A stretch of DNA of 64,000 bases from Mycobacterium gordonae (GTDB taxonomy: Bacteria > Actinomycetota > Actinomycetes > Mycobacteriales > Mycobacteriaceae), in assembly GCF_017086405.1 (NCBI RefSeq), contig NZ_CP070974.1, positions 1 through 64,000 of the forward strand, given 5' to 3'. A model generated the notes under the pieces. It ran no database searches. It saw only the letters and a program-made list of their open reading frames with translations, and was not told the DNA's origin. The position numbers and the translations under genes were made by a program. Each line of letters begins with the position of its first letter. The stretch's first letter is position 1. This document shows, piece after piece, positions 52,807-60,904 of this stretch.

Positions 52807-52989
52807 GTGAGCGATTTGCAGAAGGCCAAGCGCCGGGTCAAGGCTGTGCGCGCGATCCGGCGCAGCACTGAGCTTGAAGGTTCACGAAGCACTGACGCCA
52901 CGCGCGCCGACCAGGTCGACTACGCACGCGGCACCATCACCGCCGCCGAACTGCGCGATCGTGTCCGGCGTCGGTACAACCTGAAATAA
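52807..52989 (+). CDS. VbhA-like antitoxin of a Fic toxin
   Basis: 60 residues from GTG 52807 (GAAGGCGG upstream; GTG 52798 is the alternative). It contains the Fic-inhibitory motif S/TxxxE(G/N) as STELEGSRS, whose Glu blocks ATP binding in the partner Fic active site. Basic, helical, ends RDRVRRRYNLK. Eleven bases upstream of the Fic gene, the canonical class I antitoxin-toxin order. Confidence 0.85.
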   Translation: MSDLQKAKRRVKAVRAIRRSTELEGSRSTDATRADQVDYARGTITAAELRDRVRRRYNLK

Positions 52990-52999
52990 CTGGCCAGGA

Positions 53000-53638
53000 G
53001 TGCCGCATCCTTGGGACACAGGCGATCTCGAACGAAACTGGCGAGGCTATTTCATCCCTAGTACCAGGATTTTAAGAAACCGAGTCGGCGCCCAGAGTTA
53101 TGAGAGGCTGCGAGACGCGGAGAACGATCTAGTCGAAGCACGCGTTATCGAATTGCGCGAGGCCCCAGACCTTCTCGGTGACCGCACATACGACCTCACG
53201 TTCCTCTGCGCGATCCACCGGCAGCTCTTCCAGGACGTATACGAGTGGGCCGGTGACGTGCGGACTGTCGGTATCGAGAAGGAAGGCGAGTCGTTCTGTC
53301 CCCCAGGTAACGTCGGCCAGCCGATGACCTACGTCGCCGCCGAAGTACATCGGCTTCACCAGCTGAAAGACGTTTCCGAGGCCGACCTCGCGTCAACCGT
53401 CGCCTACCTCTACGACTATGCGAACTTCGCTCACCCTTTTCGAGAGGGCAATGGACGCTGCACTCGAGAGTTCTTTGCCCTCCTGCTCTCCGAGAGCGGA
53501 CGGGGCCTCAACTGGCAGAAGACTGATCTGACCGAGTTGCACGGTGCATGCCACCGCGCGCGAACCAGTTACGACCTTGGAGGGTTAACGTCGTTGTTCG
53601 CGAAAATCATCGATACTGATTCGGCATACGAATTCTGA
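53000..53638 (+). CDS. Fic-domain AMP-transferase toxin
   Basis: 212 residues from GTG 53000, the only start after an in-frame stop. Residues 20-185 form the Fic fold: YDLTFLCAIHRQLFQDVYEWAGDVRT, then the full catalytic motif HPFREGNGRCTREF beginning at His145. All catalytic residues (HxFx(D/E)GNGRxxR) are present, so it should be active when free of the antitoxin. Related VbhT/FicT toxins AMPylate targets such as DNA gyrase and topoisomerase IV. Acts as a plasmid-maintenance module with the preceding gene. Confidence 0.93.
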   Translation: MPHPWDTGDLERNWRGYFIPSTRILRNRVGAQSYERLRDAENDLVEARVIELREAPDLLGDRTYDLTFLCAIHRQLFQDVYEWAGDVRTVGIEKEGESFCPPGNVGQPMTYVAAEVHRLHQLKDVSEADLASTVAYLYDYANFAHPFREGNGRCTREFFALLLSESGRGLNWQKTDLTELHGACHRARTSYDLGGLTSLFAKIIDTDSAYEF

Positions 53639-53739
53639 GAAAACATCCCCCAAAACAGAGGCTATCGCCATGGCTTTGGGCCACGCCGTCGCGGCGACGA
53701 GCGTCGCGGATCGCTGCGGTCGCGTCTTCGCGGTGCAGC

Positions 53740-54042
53740 TCACTCCCGAAAGGTCCTGACGAGAAGACCGCCTAGCAACACTGCAGCACCGAAGCCGGTC
53801 ACCGCGTATGCCACAACCTTCCACGTTGCAGACATGTTCTCGCAAGCGCTTTCTAGATCTGTGCGACGGGGCCCAACCATCGCGTTCTTCGTGTCTTGCG
53901 CGTAGGCGTCGCGTGACTGTGGGCTGTAGGCAGTACCGCAGGAAACAGTGGACCCGTACTCAGCAGCTGAGAGCCGATGCGTACCGACGCCGATGCCGAT
54001 GGAGAGTATCGCCACCCCCACCGTGAGGATGAACGCCTTCAT
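53740..54042 (-). CDS. Small two-helix membrane protein
   Basis: 100 residues. N-terminal helix FILTVGVAILSIGIGVGT and C-terminal helix WKVVAYAVTGFGAAVLLGGLLV, with an outer loop of about 45 residues carrying two Cys (VSCGTAY and ESACENM). The type is common in mycobacteria; function unknown. It is separated from the Fic gene by ~100 bp and from the secreted protein upstream by ~150 bp. Confidence 0.7.
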   Translation of the reverse strand: MKAFILTVGVAILSIGIGVGTHRLSAAEYGSTVSCGTAYSPQSRDAYAQDTKNAMVGPRRTDLESACENMSATWKVVAYAVTGFGAAVLLGGLLVRTFRE

Positions 54043-54194
54043 TGCTCAGCACCTCCAAAGCCCGTGGTCTTGTTCGAGATCCATTGATTGGCCAACCAGG
54101 TGCCAACTCGCAACGACCCGAGGACGGTCACGCGGCGGCGACCGCTGTTGGCGCTGCATTGTCCAGGACTCCCACCAAACATGGATAGGCCTAG

Positions 54195-54881
54195 TCAACA
54201 CGGAATGACGAAATTTTCATCTGTCTTGTTGTCGAGCCATTTACCGTAGGCATTGTTGCCTGCAGCGGCTACAGCGCTGCATACATCGGACTGGGACTTG
54301 CCGACTGTCCGGTATACCGCGTAAATCGGGTTCCCGTCGTCCGTTGTTTGGCGTAGGGACGGGCATGACTGATCAGTCCGCAAGTAAGACGCGCCGGGGT
54401 TGGCGTCGAGGAGCCTTTGGACGCCTTGTGCGTACTGACCGGGGGTGGTTACCGATCCAAATACAACAATGCCCGTACCGTCGCAGGGGGGATGGGACAT
54501 TGGGACGCTGACACTCAGGGCCCCTTCCTCGGGATTGGGCTTTGCTCGAGGCGATTGCTGAGGTGGAGGGGCATTTATATAAGACTGCAATGTCGGAATT
54601 TGGTCGGGACACATGTTCGTCGTCGCAGCCACGACAATGATCGCGACCTCGTTGGCGGAATAACCTGCGGCTAATGCTGGTGCGCCCGCTGACTCGGGAG
54701 AGCCCGCCCGCAGACGCGAACACGTCAGTTTACCGATATCGATTATGTCCGAGATCGACCTGTAATAGATCCCTTTGTTGTCGAGGGTGTGCACGTAATC
54801 GTATTGATCGGCATGCGCGGCCGGAGCATTAGCCGAAGCTGCAGATATGGCTGCAGCGGCAAAGATTGCACCTTTTCTCAC
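54195..54881 (-). CDS. Secreted DUF732-like protein with SPOR-like C-terminal domain
   Basis: 228 residues from GTG 54881; the longer frame to 55424 runs antisense through the transposase and is rejected. A signal peptide (RKGAIFAAAAISAASANAPAAHA) precedes DYVHTLDNKGIYYRSISDIIDIG and two Cys, a DUF732-like domain. The C-terminal ~100 residues (IVVFGSVTTPGQYAQGVQRL, then YAVYRTVGKSQSDVC) resemble the SPOR-like domains on some mycobacterial kinases. Exported, probably cell-wall associated. Confidence 0.7.
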   Translation of the reverse strand: MRKGAIFAAAAISAASANAPAAHADQYDYVHTLDNKGIYYRSISDIIDIGKLTCSRLRAGSPESAGAPALAAGYSANEVAIIVVAATTNMCPDQIPTLQSYINAPPPQQSPRAKPNPEEGALSVSVPMSHPPCDGTGIVVFGSVTTPGQYAQGVQRLLDANPGASYLRTDQSCPSLRQTTDDGNPIYAVYRTVGKSQSDVCSAVAAAGNNAYGKWLDNKTDENFVIPC

Positions 54882-54982
54882 CAGGCCCCCTGTTGCACGC
54901 CTCAATACACACTGTAACTGGCCGGACCTCCGCGGCGCGACGGCGATTTTGGTAGAGATCAGCGGCCCAGCCGGCTGCACCG

Positions 54983-55690
54983 GTTTTCGGTCGACCGGCC
55001 GCACTGGGGGTGGCGCCGGGCCGCGAAGATGGCGCGGCGAGCCGGCTGGTAGGCCAACAACAAGCGCATCCGCCGGCTGTGGCGTGAGGAGGGCCTGCGG
55101 GTGCCCCAGCGGCGCCGCAAGAAGCGGCTGACCGGGATCGGGGTCGCCGTCGGCGCGATGTCCCCAATCCGGCCGAACGTGATCTGGGGGATGGACTTTC
55201 AGTTCGACACCACCGCCAACGGGCGCACCCTCAAGATGCTCAACGTCATCGACGAGTTCACCCGCGAAGCACTCGCCATCGAGGTGGATCGCTCGATCGA
55301 CGCCGACGGTGTCGTCGACGTCCTGGACCGTCTGGCGCTCACGCACGGGGCGCCGCACTATGTGCGTTTCGACAACGGGCCTGAGTTCGTCGCCCACGCC
55401 GTGTCCGATTGGTGTCGATTCCACTGTGCCGGTTCACTTTTCATCGATCCGGGGTCGCCGTGGCAGAACGCCTGGATTGAATCATTCAATGGCCTACTGC
55501 GGGACGAGCTGCTCAACATGTGGCGCTTTGATTCGCTGCTAGAAGCCCGCGTCATTATCGAGGACTGGCGAGCTGATACAACGCCAATCGGCCCCACTCC
55601 GCCCATGGCGATCGCACCCCAGCCGGGTTTGCCCTACAGTGGGCCGCGACCCATCAACCGAAACTTGCATAGCGACTGGACACCAAACGG
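54983..55690 (+). pseudogene. IS3-family transposase (OrfB) remnant
   Basis: The frame RFSVDRPHWGWRRAAKMARRAGW is stopped by TAG at 55050-55052 where Gln is expected, then continues through the DDE region: WGMDFQFD, RFDNGPEF and NAWIESFNG. Near 55576 one T is missing (GATACAAC instead of GATTACAAC), which throws the normal C-terminus (YNANRPHSAHGDRTPAEFA) out of frame. OrfA and the left end are absent. Dead element. Confidence 0.88.
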
Positions 55691-55700
55691 GTCCCTCTCA
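55571..55700 (+). repeat. IS3 3'-end repeat, copy 1 (copy 2 at 57323-57454)
   Basis: The last ~130 bp of the IS3 element, ending at ACCAAACGGGTCCCTCTCA, recur in the same orientation at 57323-57454 with a handful of differences. The ~1.6 kb between them holds the two-gene minus-strand module and an ISL3 fragment. Confidence 0.85.
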
Positions 55701-55778
55701 CTTCCTGCGGACATCTTTTGAGGGGACCTAACTATTTGCCGCAGGGGCAGCATGACGCAACCGCGCGGGGACGACACT

Positions 55779-56312
55779 CTAAGCGCCGCGACTAACCGCT
55801 GCTGCCTCATGAACGGCGGCCTTGAGCTCGTCGTATGTGCACTGGCGCGGACGGAGAGCTTTCAGCGGTCCGAGCCGAATCGTCTTCTGCGTCGGAACTT
55901 GTCGGTCGAGCTCGTTCGTGGCCAGCACATAGAACGTCCATTGCGCGACGTCGAGCGGGTCGATACGTTTGCGGTCCTGACCCTCGAGCAGACAGAAGAC
56001 GTATACATCGGCGCTTCGCTTCGCACTGGCCGCAGAGGTGTTGGTGCGGGCGTCCCAGCCCTTTGCGGGGCGGATGCTGAACGTGATCTCTGAAATCTGG
56101 GCCTGCTCCCACGTTTGCACGTAGGCAGCCGACTTCACTTCTACCCCGACACCGTCTATGTCGAGGTCGTACTGGACCCATTCCACGCGCTTCGTGTCGT
56201 GAATCCCGAGTGCCGTCGCCACGATGTACTCAGCCAGCACTCCGCGGGTCGTGTTCGTGAGTAGGTCGTCGTACGCCCAGGCCAGGAATTTCTTTTTCTT
56301 CAGACGAGTCAT
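55779..56312 (-). CDS. PD-(D/E)XK nuclease-like protein
   Basis: 177 residues. GVLAEYIVATALG followed by YDLDIDGVGVEVKSAAYVQTW matches the PD-(D/E)XK order: Glu in helix 1, Asp (LDID), then E-x-K (EVKSA). That predicts a metal-dependent nuclease. The C-terminal half (ADVYVFCLLEGQDRKRIDPL, then WTFYVLATNELDR) matches the back half of restriction-endonuclease-like folds. The start overlaps the stop of the upstream gene (ATGA). No methylase nearby. Confidence 0.65.
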   Translation of the reverse strand: MTRLKKKKFLAWAYDDLLTNTTRGVLAEYIVATALGIHDTKRVEWVQYDLDIDGVGVEVKSAAYVQTWEQAQISEITFSIRPAKGWDARTNTSAASAKRSADVYVFCLLEGQDRKRIDPLDVAQWTFYVLATNELDRQVPTQKTIRLGPLKALRPRQCTYDELKAAVHEAAAVSRGA

Positions 56313-56848
56313 CGCCGAGCCTTCATCGCTTGAGCAGTTCCCTTGCCCAGTACGGTCGTCACTTTGTGCCGGTCGATGTCGTCGAGGGTAAGCATTGCTT
56401 CGGGTCGGGTGATCCGCTTGATGTCTTCGGCTTTCGGCCGCGGCACCAGCAGCCCAAGTTCGCGTGCCTCATAGACGTCGATATTTGTATGTATCCACCG
56501 GCTCTGATCGGTCAACTCGTGGTCGACGCTCACGAACCAGTTAGCGATGAATTCCTGCAGGTGCGGGATCAGGGTCCACACCTTGCGCCGGGCCAGTGCC
56601 GACCGCGCATCTGGACGGGTGAATGCGAGCCAGGCGAGTGCTCCACTGTCGGCGTCGGTGAGCTTCCAGAACACGCGACCGTTGTGCAGCAGGACATTCG
56701 GCGGTCGGGTCGCGGCGATCTCCTGTCCGATTTTGCGAGCCAGCCTTCTGTAGTCGGGAAGAGTATCGAGGTGGTTGGGAACACTGTCGAAGTAGTCGTG
56801 CGGCCGTCGGCCGCGCCGCCCCAGCGGCTCGCCACGATCGTCGCCCAT
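56309..56848 (-). CDS. Partner of the nuclease-like gene, unknown family
   Basis: 179 residues from ATG 56848 (GGGAG upstream; GTG 56863 possible). DYRRLARKIGQEIAATRPPN, then RVFWKLTDADSGALAWLAF and KVWTLIPHLQEFIANWFVSV suggest a compact alpha/beta protein. The C-terminus (RPEAMLTLDDIDRHKVTTVL) is helical. No motif recognised. Translationally coupled to the nuclease-like gene, so the two probably act together, for example in defence. Confidence 0.6.
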   Translation of the reverse strand: MGDDRGEPLGRRGRRPHDYFDSVPNHLDTLPDYRRLARKIGQEIAATRPPNVLLHNGRVFWKLTDADSGALAWLAFTRPDARSALARRKVWTLIPHLQEFIANWFVSVDHELTDQSRWIHTNIDVYEARELGLLVPRPKAEDIKRITRPEAMLTLDDIDRHKVTTVLGKGTAQAMKARR

Positions 56849-57078
56849 CAATCGCACTCCCACTTCGGCCGAACCACCTTCACGGTACTGCCGAGCACCG
56901 ACGATCTGGGTCCCACCGTGTCGCTAGTTGGTCGTGTCGGATGCTGAGTTTTCGTCCGGTCCGTGGCCGTACGGGTGTCTGGACACGTGCCAGGAGCTGT
57001 GGTCGGTCAGACCTCCTCAAATAGGAATGCGGTCTACGACGCAGGCGTGCACCGGCAGCTCCTCCGGCCGGCATTTGC

Positions 57079-57200
57079 GTGGTCCAGTTGGCCACCTGCG
57101 GGCACCGAGGCCGCAAACAGGATCCGCTCTATCGGGCGCGGCGCACCCTGCACACCGGCGCTGACCTGTTGACCTACAGGCAGAAAGCTGGGACTACAGG
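57079..57200 (+). pseudogene. ISL3-family transposase fragment
   Basis: The plus frame gives LATCGHRGRKQDPLYRARR then TLHTGADLLTYRQKA, typical of the start of ISL3-type transposase cores, and then runs out of family sequence. Only a short piece is left. The rest of 56849-57738 holds the IS3 3' end (57323-57454) and no intact gene. Confidence 0.65.
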
Positions 57201-57322
57201 CACTGATCACCACCCTCAGTGTCGGCGCCCGCTCTTTGCTTCCGCAACCTCCCAACTACATCGCCAGATCACTACTCGAAGCCGGCGGATTCAGGCCTCA
57301 ACTACACCGTCAATCATGAAGA

Positions 57323-57454
57323 GCCTGATTACAACGCCAACCGGCCCCGCTCCGCCCATGGCGATCGCACCCCAGCCGAGTTTGCCCTACAGTGGGCCGC
57401 GACCCATCAACCGAAAGTCGCATAGCGACTGGACCACCAAACGGGTCCCTCTCA
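57323..57454 (+). repeat. IS3 3'-end repeat, copy 2
   Basis: Contains PDYNANRPRSAHGDRTPAEF in the plus frame, the proper transposase C-terminus that copy 1 has lost through its missing T, then the same terminal sequence. Only the end of the element is present. Confidence 0.85.
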
Positions 57455-57738
57455 GGGGGACCGCCAGCGATGATCAGAGCTTGGGAATTTGGCGTGGTGG
57501 TCGCCAACTCTGCTTAGAGTCGCGCGTGCGCGTCTCGTGGCAGGCATGAGCACGGCTGACGTGGACGTCGACGTTTGAATTCTCTAGTAATAGCAGTAAC
57601 TTTCACCCATGCGTTTGATAGCCGGGTACGATTCCGCGGTTGGGCGCGTGTCCAACGACGCCATTCAAGCGGCGTACGCCGCAGGAAAAGGGACCGATTC
57701 GTGGTCTGACCCGACTCGGCCTAGTTCGGGGGAACTCA

Positions 57739-60030
57739 ATGTCTTATGTTCACGCATTCCCAGATTCCTTTGCTGCCGCGGCAGCCAACGTATCGAGAAT
57801 CGGCTCCTCGTTGAGCACCGCAAACCAAGCAGCCGCAAACACCACCGCCCAGGTGGTTTCCGCGGCAGCTGATGAAGTGTCTGAGGCGGTCGCCGCGCTT
57901 TTTTCTCGGCATGGCCAGGCATATCAGTCGTTGTCTAACGACGCGGCAGCGTTTCATGAACGTTTCCTGCAGACGCTGAACAGCAGCGCATCGGCGTACG
58001 CCGGTGCCGAGGCCGCTAGCGTCGAGCAGATCCTTCTCGACGTGATCAACGCGCCGACCAACGCACTGTTAGGCCGTCCGCTGATCGGCGACGGTGTCAA
58101 CGGAGCACCCGGTTCGGGCGCCAACGGCGGCGCGGGTGGAATCCTGTGGGGCAATGGCGGCAATGGCGGGTCCGGGGCGCCTGGTCAGGCGGGAGGTCGC
58201 GGTGGCGATGCCGGCCTTTTCGGCAATGGTGGCAACGGGGGAGTGGGCGGCACGGGCGTGACGGGTGCGTCAGGTATGCGCGGCGGCGACGGCGGGACCG
58301 GGGGTGTCGGCGGCAAGGGCGGGTGGTTGCTCGGTAGCGGTGGGGCAGGGGGAGTTGGCGGGTCCGGTGGCATCGGGGGCGTGGGGGTGGCCGATGTCGG
58401 CGCGGGCGCCGGTTCTGGTGGAAACGGCGGCGACGGCGGTAGAGGGGGCAGCGGCGGGCTTGGTTCTCCGTTCGGTCAAGTGGGGGCCACCGGGGCCGGT
58501 GGCGCCGGTGGTGCCGGCGGAATGGGTGGGGCGAGCCCCATCGGTGTTGGTGGCACCGGAGGTACTGGCGGCAATGGTTACGCCGGCGGCAACGGGTTCA
58601 CCAGCGGTGCCGGCGGTGTGGGCGGCGATGGAGGCATGGGGTTGACCGGCGGCACTGGAGGCGATGGAGGTGCGGCCCTCGAGGCTGGACCCGGCAACGC
58701 TGTCGCCGGCAATGGCGGTGCCGGCGGCAGAGGTGTGATCGGCGGCGTCGGAGGGGCTGGCGGCACGGCGGTGACCCAGGGCGGCGGGACAGCTTACGGA
58801 GGTGCCGGCGGAGCTGGCGGGCTTGGCAGCGGCCAGAGCATTCCCGGCTACGGCGGTATCGGGGGCGACGCCTACGCCTACGGAAGCGGAGACGCCCTTG
58901 GCGGTGCCGGAGGACTAGGGAAGACCGGTGGTATCGGCGGGGCTGGTTATACCTACGGAAGCGGGAACGCATCAGGTGGAACGGGAGGGTCGGGTAACGG
59001 CGAACTCGTCGGGGGTGCGAACTCGGGTGTCGGCGGCAAGGGCGGCGCCGCCTACGCCCATGGCAGTGGAAACGCAGGCGGCGGCCAGGGCGGTACCGGC
59101 GGAGGCACAGGTGGTATGGGCGGGACCGGCTCGACCTTTGGGCAGGGAACCGCGACTGGCGGGATCGGCGGTACCGGCAACAATTTCGCTAACGGCGACG
59201 GGGGGGATGCCATCGCATACGGCAGCGGAACTGCCCGCGGCGGCAACGCCACTGGCGGTGCGGACGGCGGAGATGCCTATAACTACGGAACCGGTAATGC
59301 CACGGGTGGCAATGGCGGTGACGGTGGCGGCAGGGGCGGCGGTGATGGCGGAAATGCGTTCGTCGCTAAAGACAGCTCAATGACCTCTGGTGGTCCGGGC
59401 AACGCCATCGGAGGAAGCGGCGGCAGCGGCTCCTTTAACGGCGGGAAGGGTGGCAGCGGGTACGCCGCCGGTGCTGGTGACGCGACCGGCGGCAACGGCG
59501 GCAACGCTAGAGTCGCGGGCGCCGGCGGTGAGGCACGCAACTTCGGAACGGGCAACGCCACCGGTGGGACCGGCGGTAACGGCACCACCGTTTTCAGCGC
59601 TGGCAATGGCGGCAACGGAGGGAATGCCTACGTCGCTACGGACGGATCATTCACCTCCGGCGGTCCCGGCAACGCCATCGGCGGTGCGGGCGGTACGGGC
59701 ACCAATATCGGCGGCAACGGGGGTGACGCAATCACCGCAGGCACCGGCAACGCCCACGGGGGCGCAGGCGGCGCGGGTGTCGATGGCCTGACAGGCAGCA
59801 ACGGAGGGTCCGGCGGTACGGGGACTGCCTTCGGAGGGGGAAAGGGTGTCGGTGGCGACGGCGGCAACGGCGGCAACGGCGCGACCGGCAGAGGCGGCGA
59901 TGGTGGCGACGGCGGCAACGCCGCTGCCCTTGACCTGCTCAATGCCACTGCCGGTAAGGGCGGTACCCGCGGCATCGGCGCACCAGATGGGCTGCCCGGC
60001 GCTGACGGGACAGCATCGACAGTCCCCTGA
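57739..60030 (+). CDS. PE_PGRS family protein
   Basis: 763 residues from ATG 57739 with GGGGGAA upstream. The PE domain is residues 1-~95 (SYVHAFPDSFAAAAANVSRI, later YAGAEAASVEQILLDVINAP), followed by LLGRPLIGDG, the GRPLI linker that marks PE_PGRS proteins. Then ~650 residues of Gly-Gly-Ala/Asn repeats; the second half alternates them with AYGSGTARGG and NFGTGNATGG units and two near-copies of FVAKDSSMTSGGPGNAIGG / YVATDGSFTSGGPGNAIGG. Ends without a C-terminal domain. A surface-exposed ESX-5-type substrate on a plasmid. Confidence 0.95.
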   Translation: MSYVHAFPDSFAAAAANVSRIGSSLSTANQAAANTTAQVVSAAADEVSEAVAALFSRHGQAYQSLSNDAAAFHERFLQTLNSSASAYAGAEAASVEQILLDVINAPTNALLGRPLIGDGVNGAPGSGANGGAGGILWGNGGNGGSGAPGQAGGRGGDAGLFGNGGNGGVGGTGVTGASGMRGGDGGTGGVGGKGGWLLGSGGAGGVGGSGGIGGVGVADVGAGAGSGGNGGDGGRGGSGGLGSPFGQVGATGAGGAGGAGGMGGASPIGVGGTGGTGGNGYAGGNGFTSGAGGVGGDGGMGLTGGTGGDGGAALEAGPGNAVAGNGGAGGRGVIGGVGGAGGTAVTQGGGTAYGGAGGAGGLGSGQSIPGYGGIGGDAYAYGSGDALGGAGGLGKTGGIGGAGYTYGSGNASGGTGGSGNGELVGGANSGVGGKGGAAYAHGSGNAGGGQGGTGGGTGGMGGTGSTFGQGTATGGIGGTGNNFANGDGGDAIAYGSGTARGGNATGGADGGDAYNYGTGNATGGNGGDGGGRGGGDGGNAFVAKDSSMTSGGPGNAIGGSGGSGSFNGGKGGSGYAAGAGDATGGNGGNARVAGAGGEARNFGTGNATGGTGGNGTTVFSAGNGGNGGNAYVATDGSFTSGGPGNAIGGAGGTGTNIGGNGGDAITAGTGNAHGGAGGAGVDGLTGSNGGSGGTGTAFGGGKGVGGDGGNGGNGATGRGGDGGDGGNAAALDLLNATAGKGGTRGIGAPDGLPGADGTASTVP

Positions 60031-60351
60031 CGACTATCGGCACCCAGCCACGTGGCCGATCCAGCAAATCGGACGGGTGCCATCGCATATAGAAACGGCA
60101 CCATGCGCACTCGCGCAACGCGATAGAGGGAGGGAACGGTGCTCGGCGAGCCGCCAGCGCCGAGGCCGACGACGTGCCGGCCGCCGAACGCATCACGAAT
60201 GCCGAGGCTTCGTTTCCGGCGCGGGCGAAAGGTTTGCCCCCCGACCCTTCCCCTCGGACTCGTTGGTCAGCCGCCACCCAAGCCATCAAATCCAGACCAG
60301 TGTCGCGGAATGATGCGAACCCTCGCTCGTACAGAGAAGCGGTGGTTCGTG
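60031..60351. other. Non-coding stretch between PE_PGRS and a convergent gene
   Basis: 321 bp with no supported gene. Short frames here lack start sites and family features. No strong hairpin or repeat was seen. Confidence 0.5.
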
Positions 60352-60717
60352 TCACGTCTTGGGCACGCGGATCGTCTTGTGCTGGTACCGCTTCAGGGAG
60401 GGCAATTCGTAGTTCAGGTCTGCGGCGCCTTTGGGAGTGAAGGGCTTAGTGCCATCAAGTCTTTGCGCGAGCTTCTCCGCCTGAGAACGACCTCCCGTGA
60501 TTCCGCGCTCATGGCTGACTTCACGCAACACCGAGCCGTCTCGGCGTATCAGCCAGAAGCGACCCTCGTCGGAAGCAATCACCGCGACCTTCCGCGTGCC
60601 CTTCCAATCGTTGTTAGTGACTGCCCACAACCGCAGGGCGTCGAAATCATCGGACTCCGCGAATGCCGGGCATGTGGCAACTGCTCCGTGATCCTCGTAT
60701 AACCGGTATGTCACCAA
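60352..60717 (-). CDS. Hypothetical protein
   Basis: 121 residues: FDALRLWAVTNNDWKGTRKVAVIASDEGRFWLI in sense, then a basic C-terminus with LPSLKRYQHKTIRVPKT. Mixed alpha/beta composition and normal amino-acid balance support a real gene. It is convergent with PE_PGRS and divergent from McrB. No family recognised; location suggests the defence-type cargo region. Confidence 0.55.
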   Translation of the reverse strand: MVTYRLYEDHGAVATCPAFAESDDFDALRLWAVTNNDWKGTRKVAVIASDEGRFWLIRRDGSVLREVSHERGITGGRSQAEKLAQRLDGTKPFTPKGAADLNYELPSLKRYQHKTIRVPKT

Positions 60718-60904
60718 CGCGTACTTTCCTTCGCATCGTCTGTGGTGTCTGTCAACTCGTGCCTACACGAGTCAATTTGTGGCAGCAAGCAATCCGACGA
60801 AAGGCGCCAGGATGACCAGAAGCCGGCCCCGGCGCACTGCGCTCGCGCGCGCCGACCCCAAGCCGCCGGTGCAGCTCATGTGCGGGCGCACGTAGCGCGT
60901 CGCA

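Noticed and set aside
54882..55424. N-terminal extension of the DUF732-like gene
   Set aside because: It runs antisense through the IS3 transposase remnant; the signal peptide begins at GTG 54881.
57640..57738. 33-residue extension of the PE_PGRS protein
   Set aside because: The PE domain starts at MSYVHAFP with its own ribosome site; upstream residues are unrelated.
59628..60110. Pro-rich minus ORFs across the PE_PGRS gene
   Set aside because: Antisense of GGC/GGN repeats always yields Pro/Ala-rich open frames; not coding.
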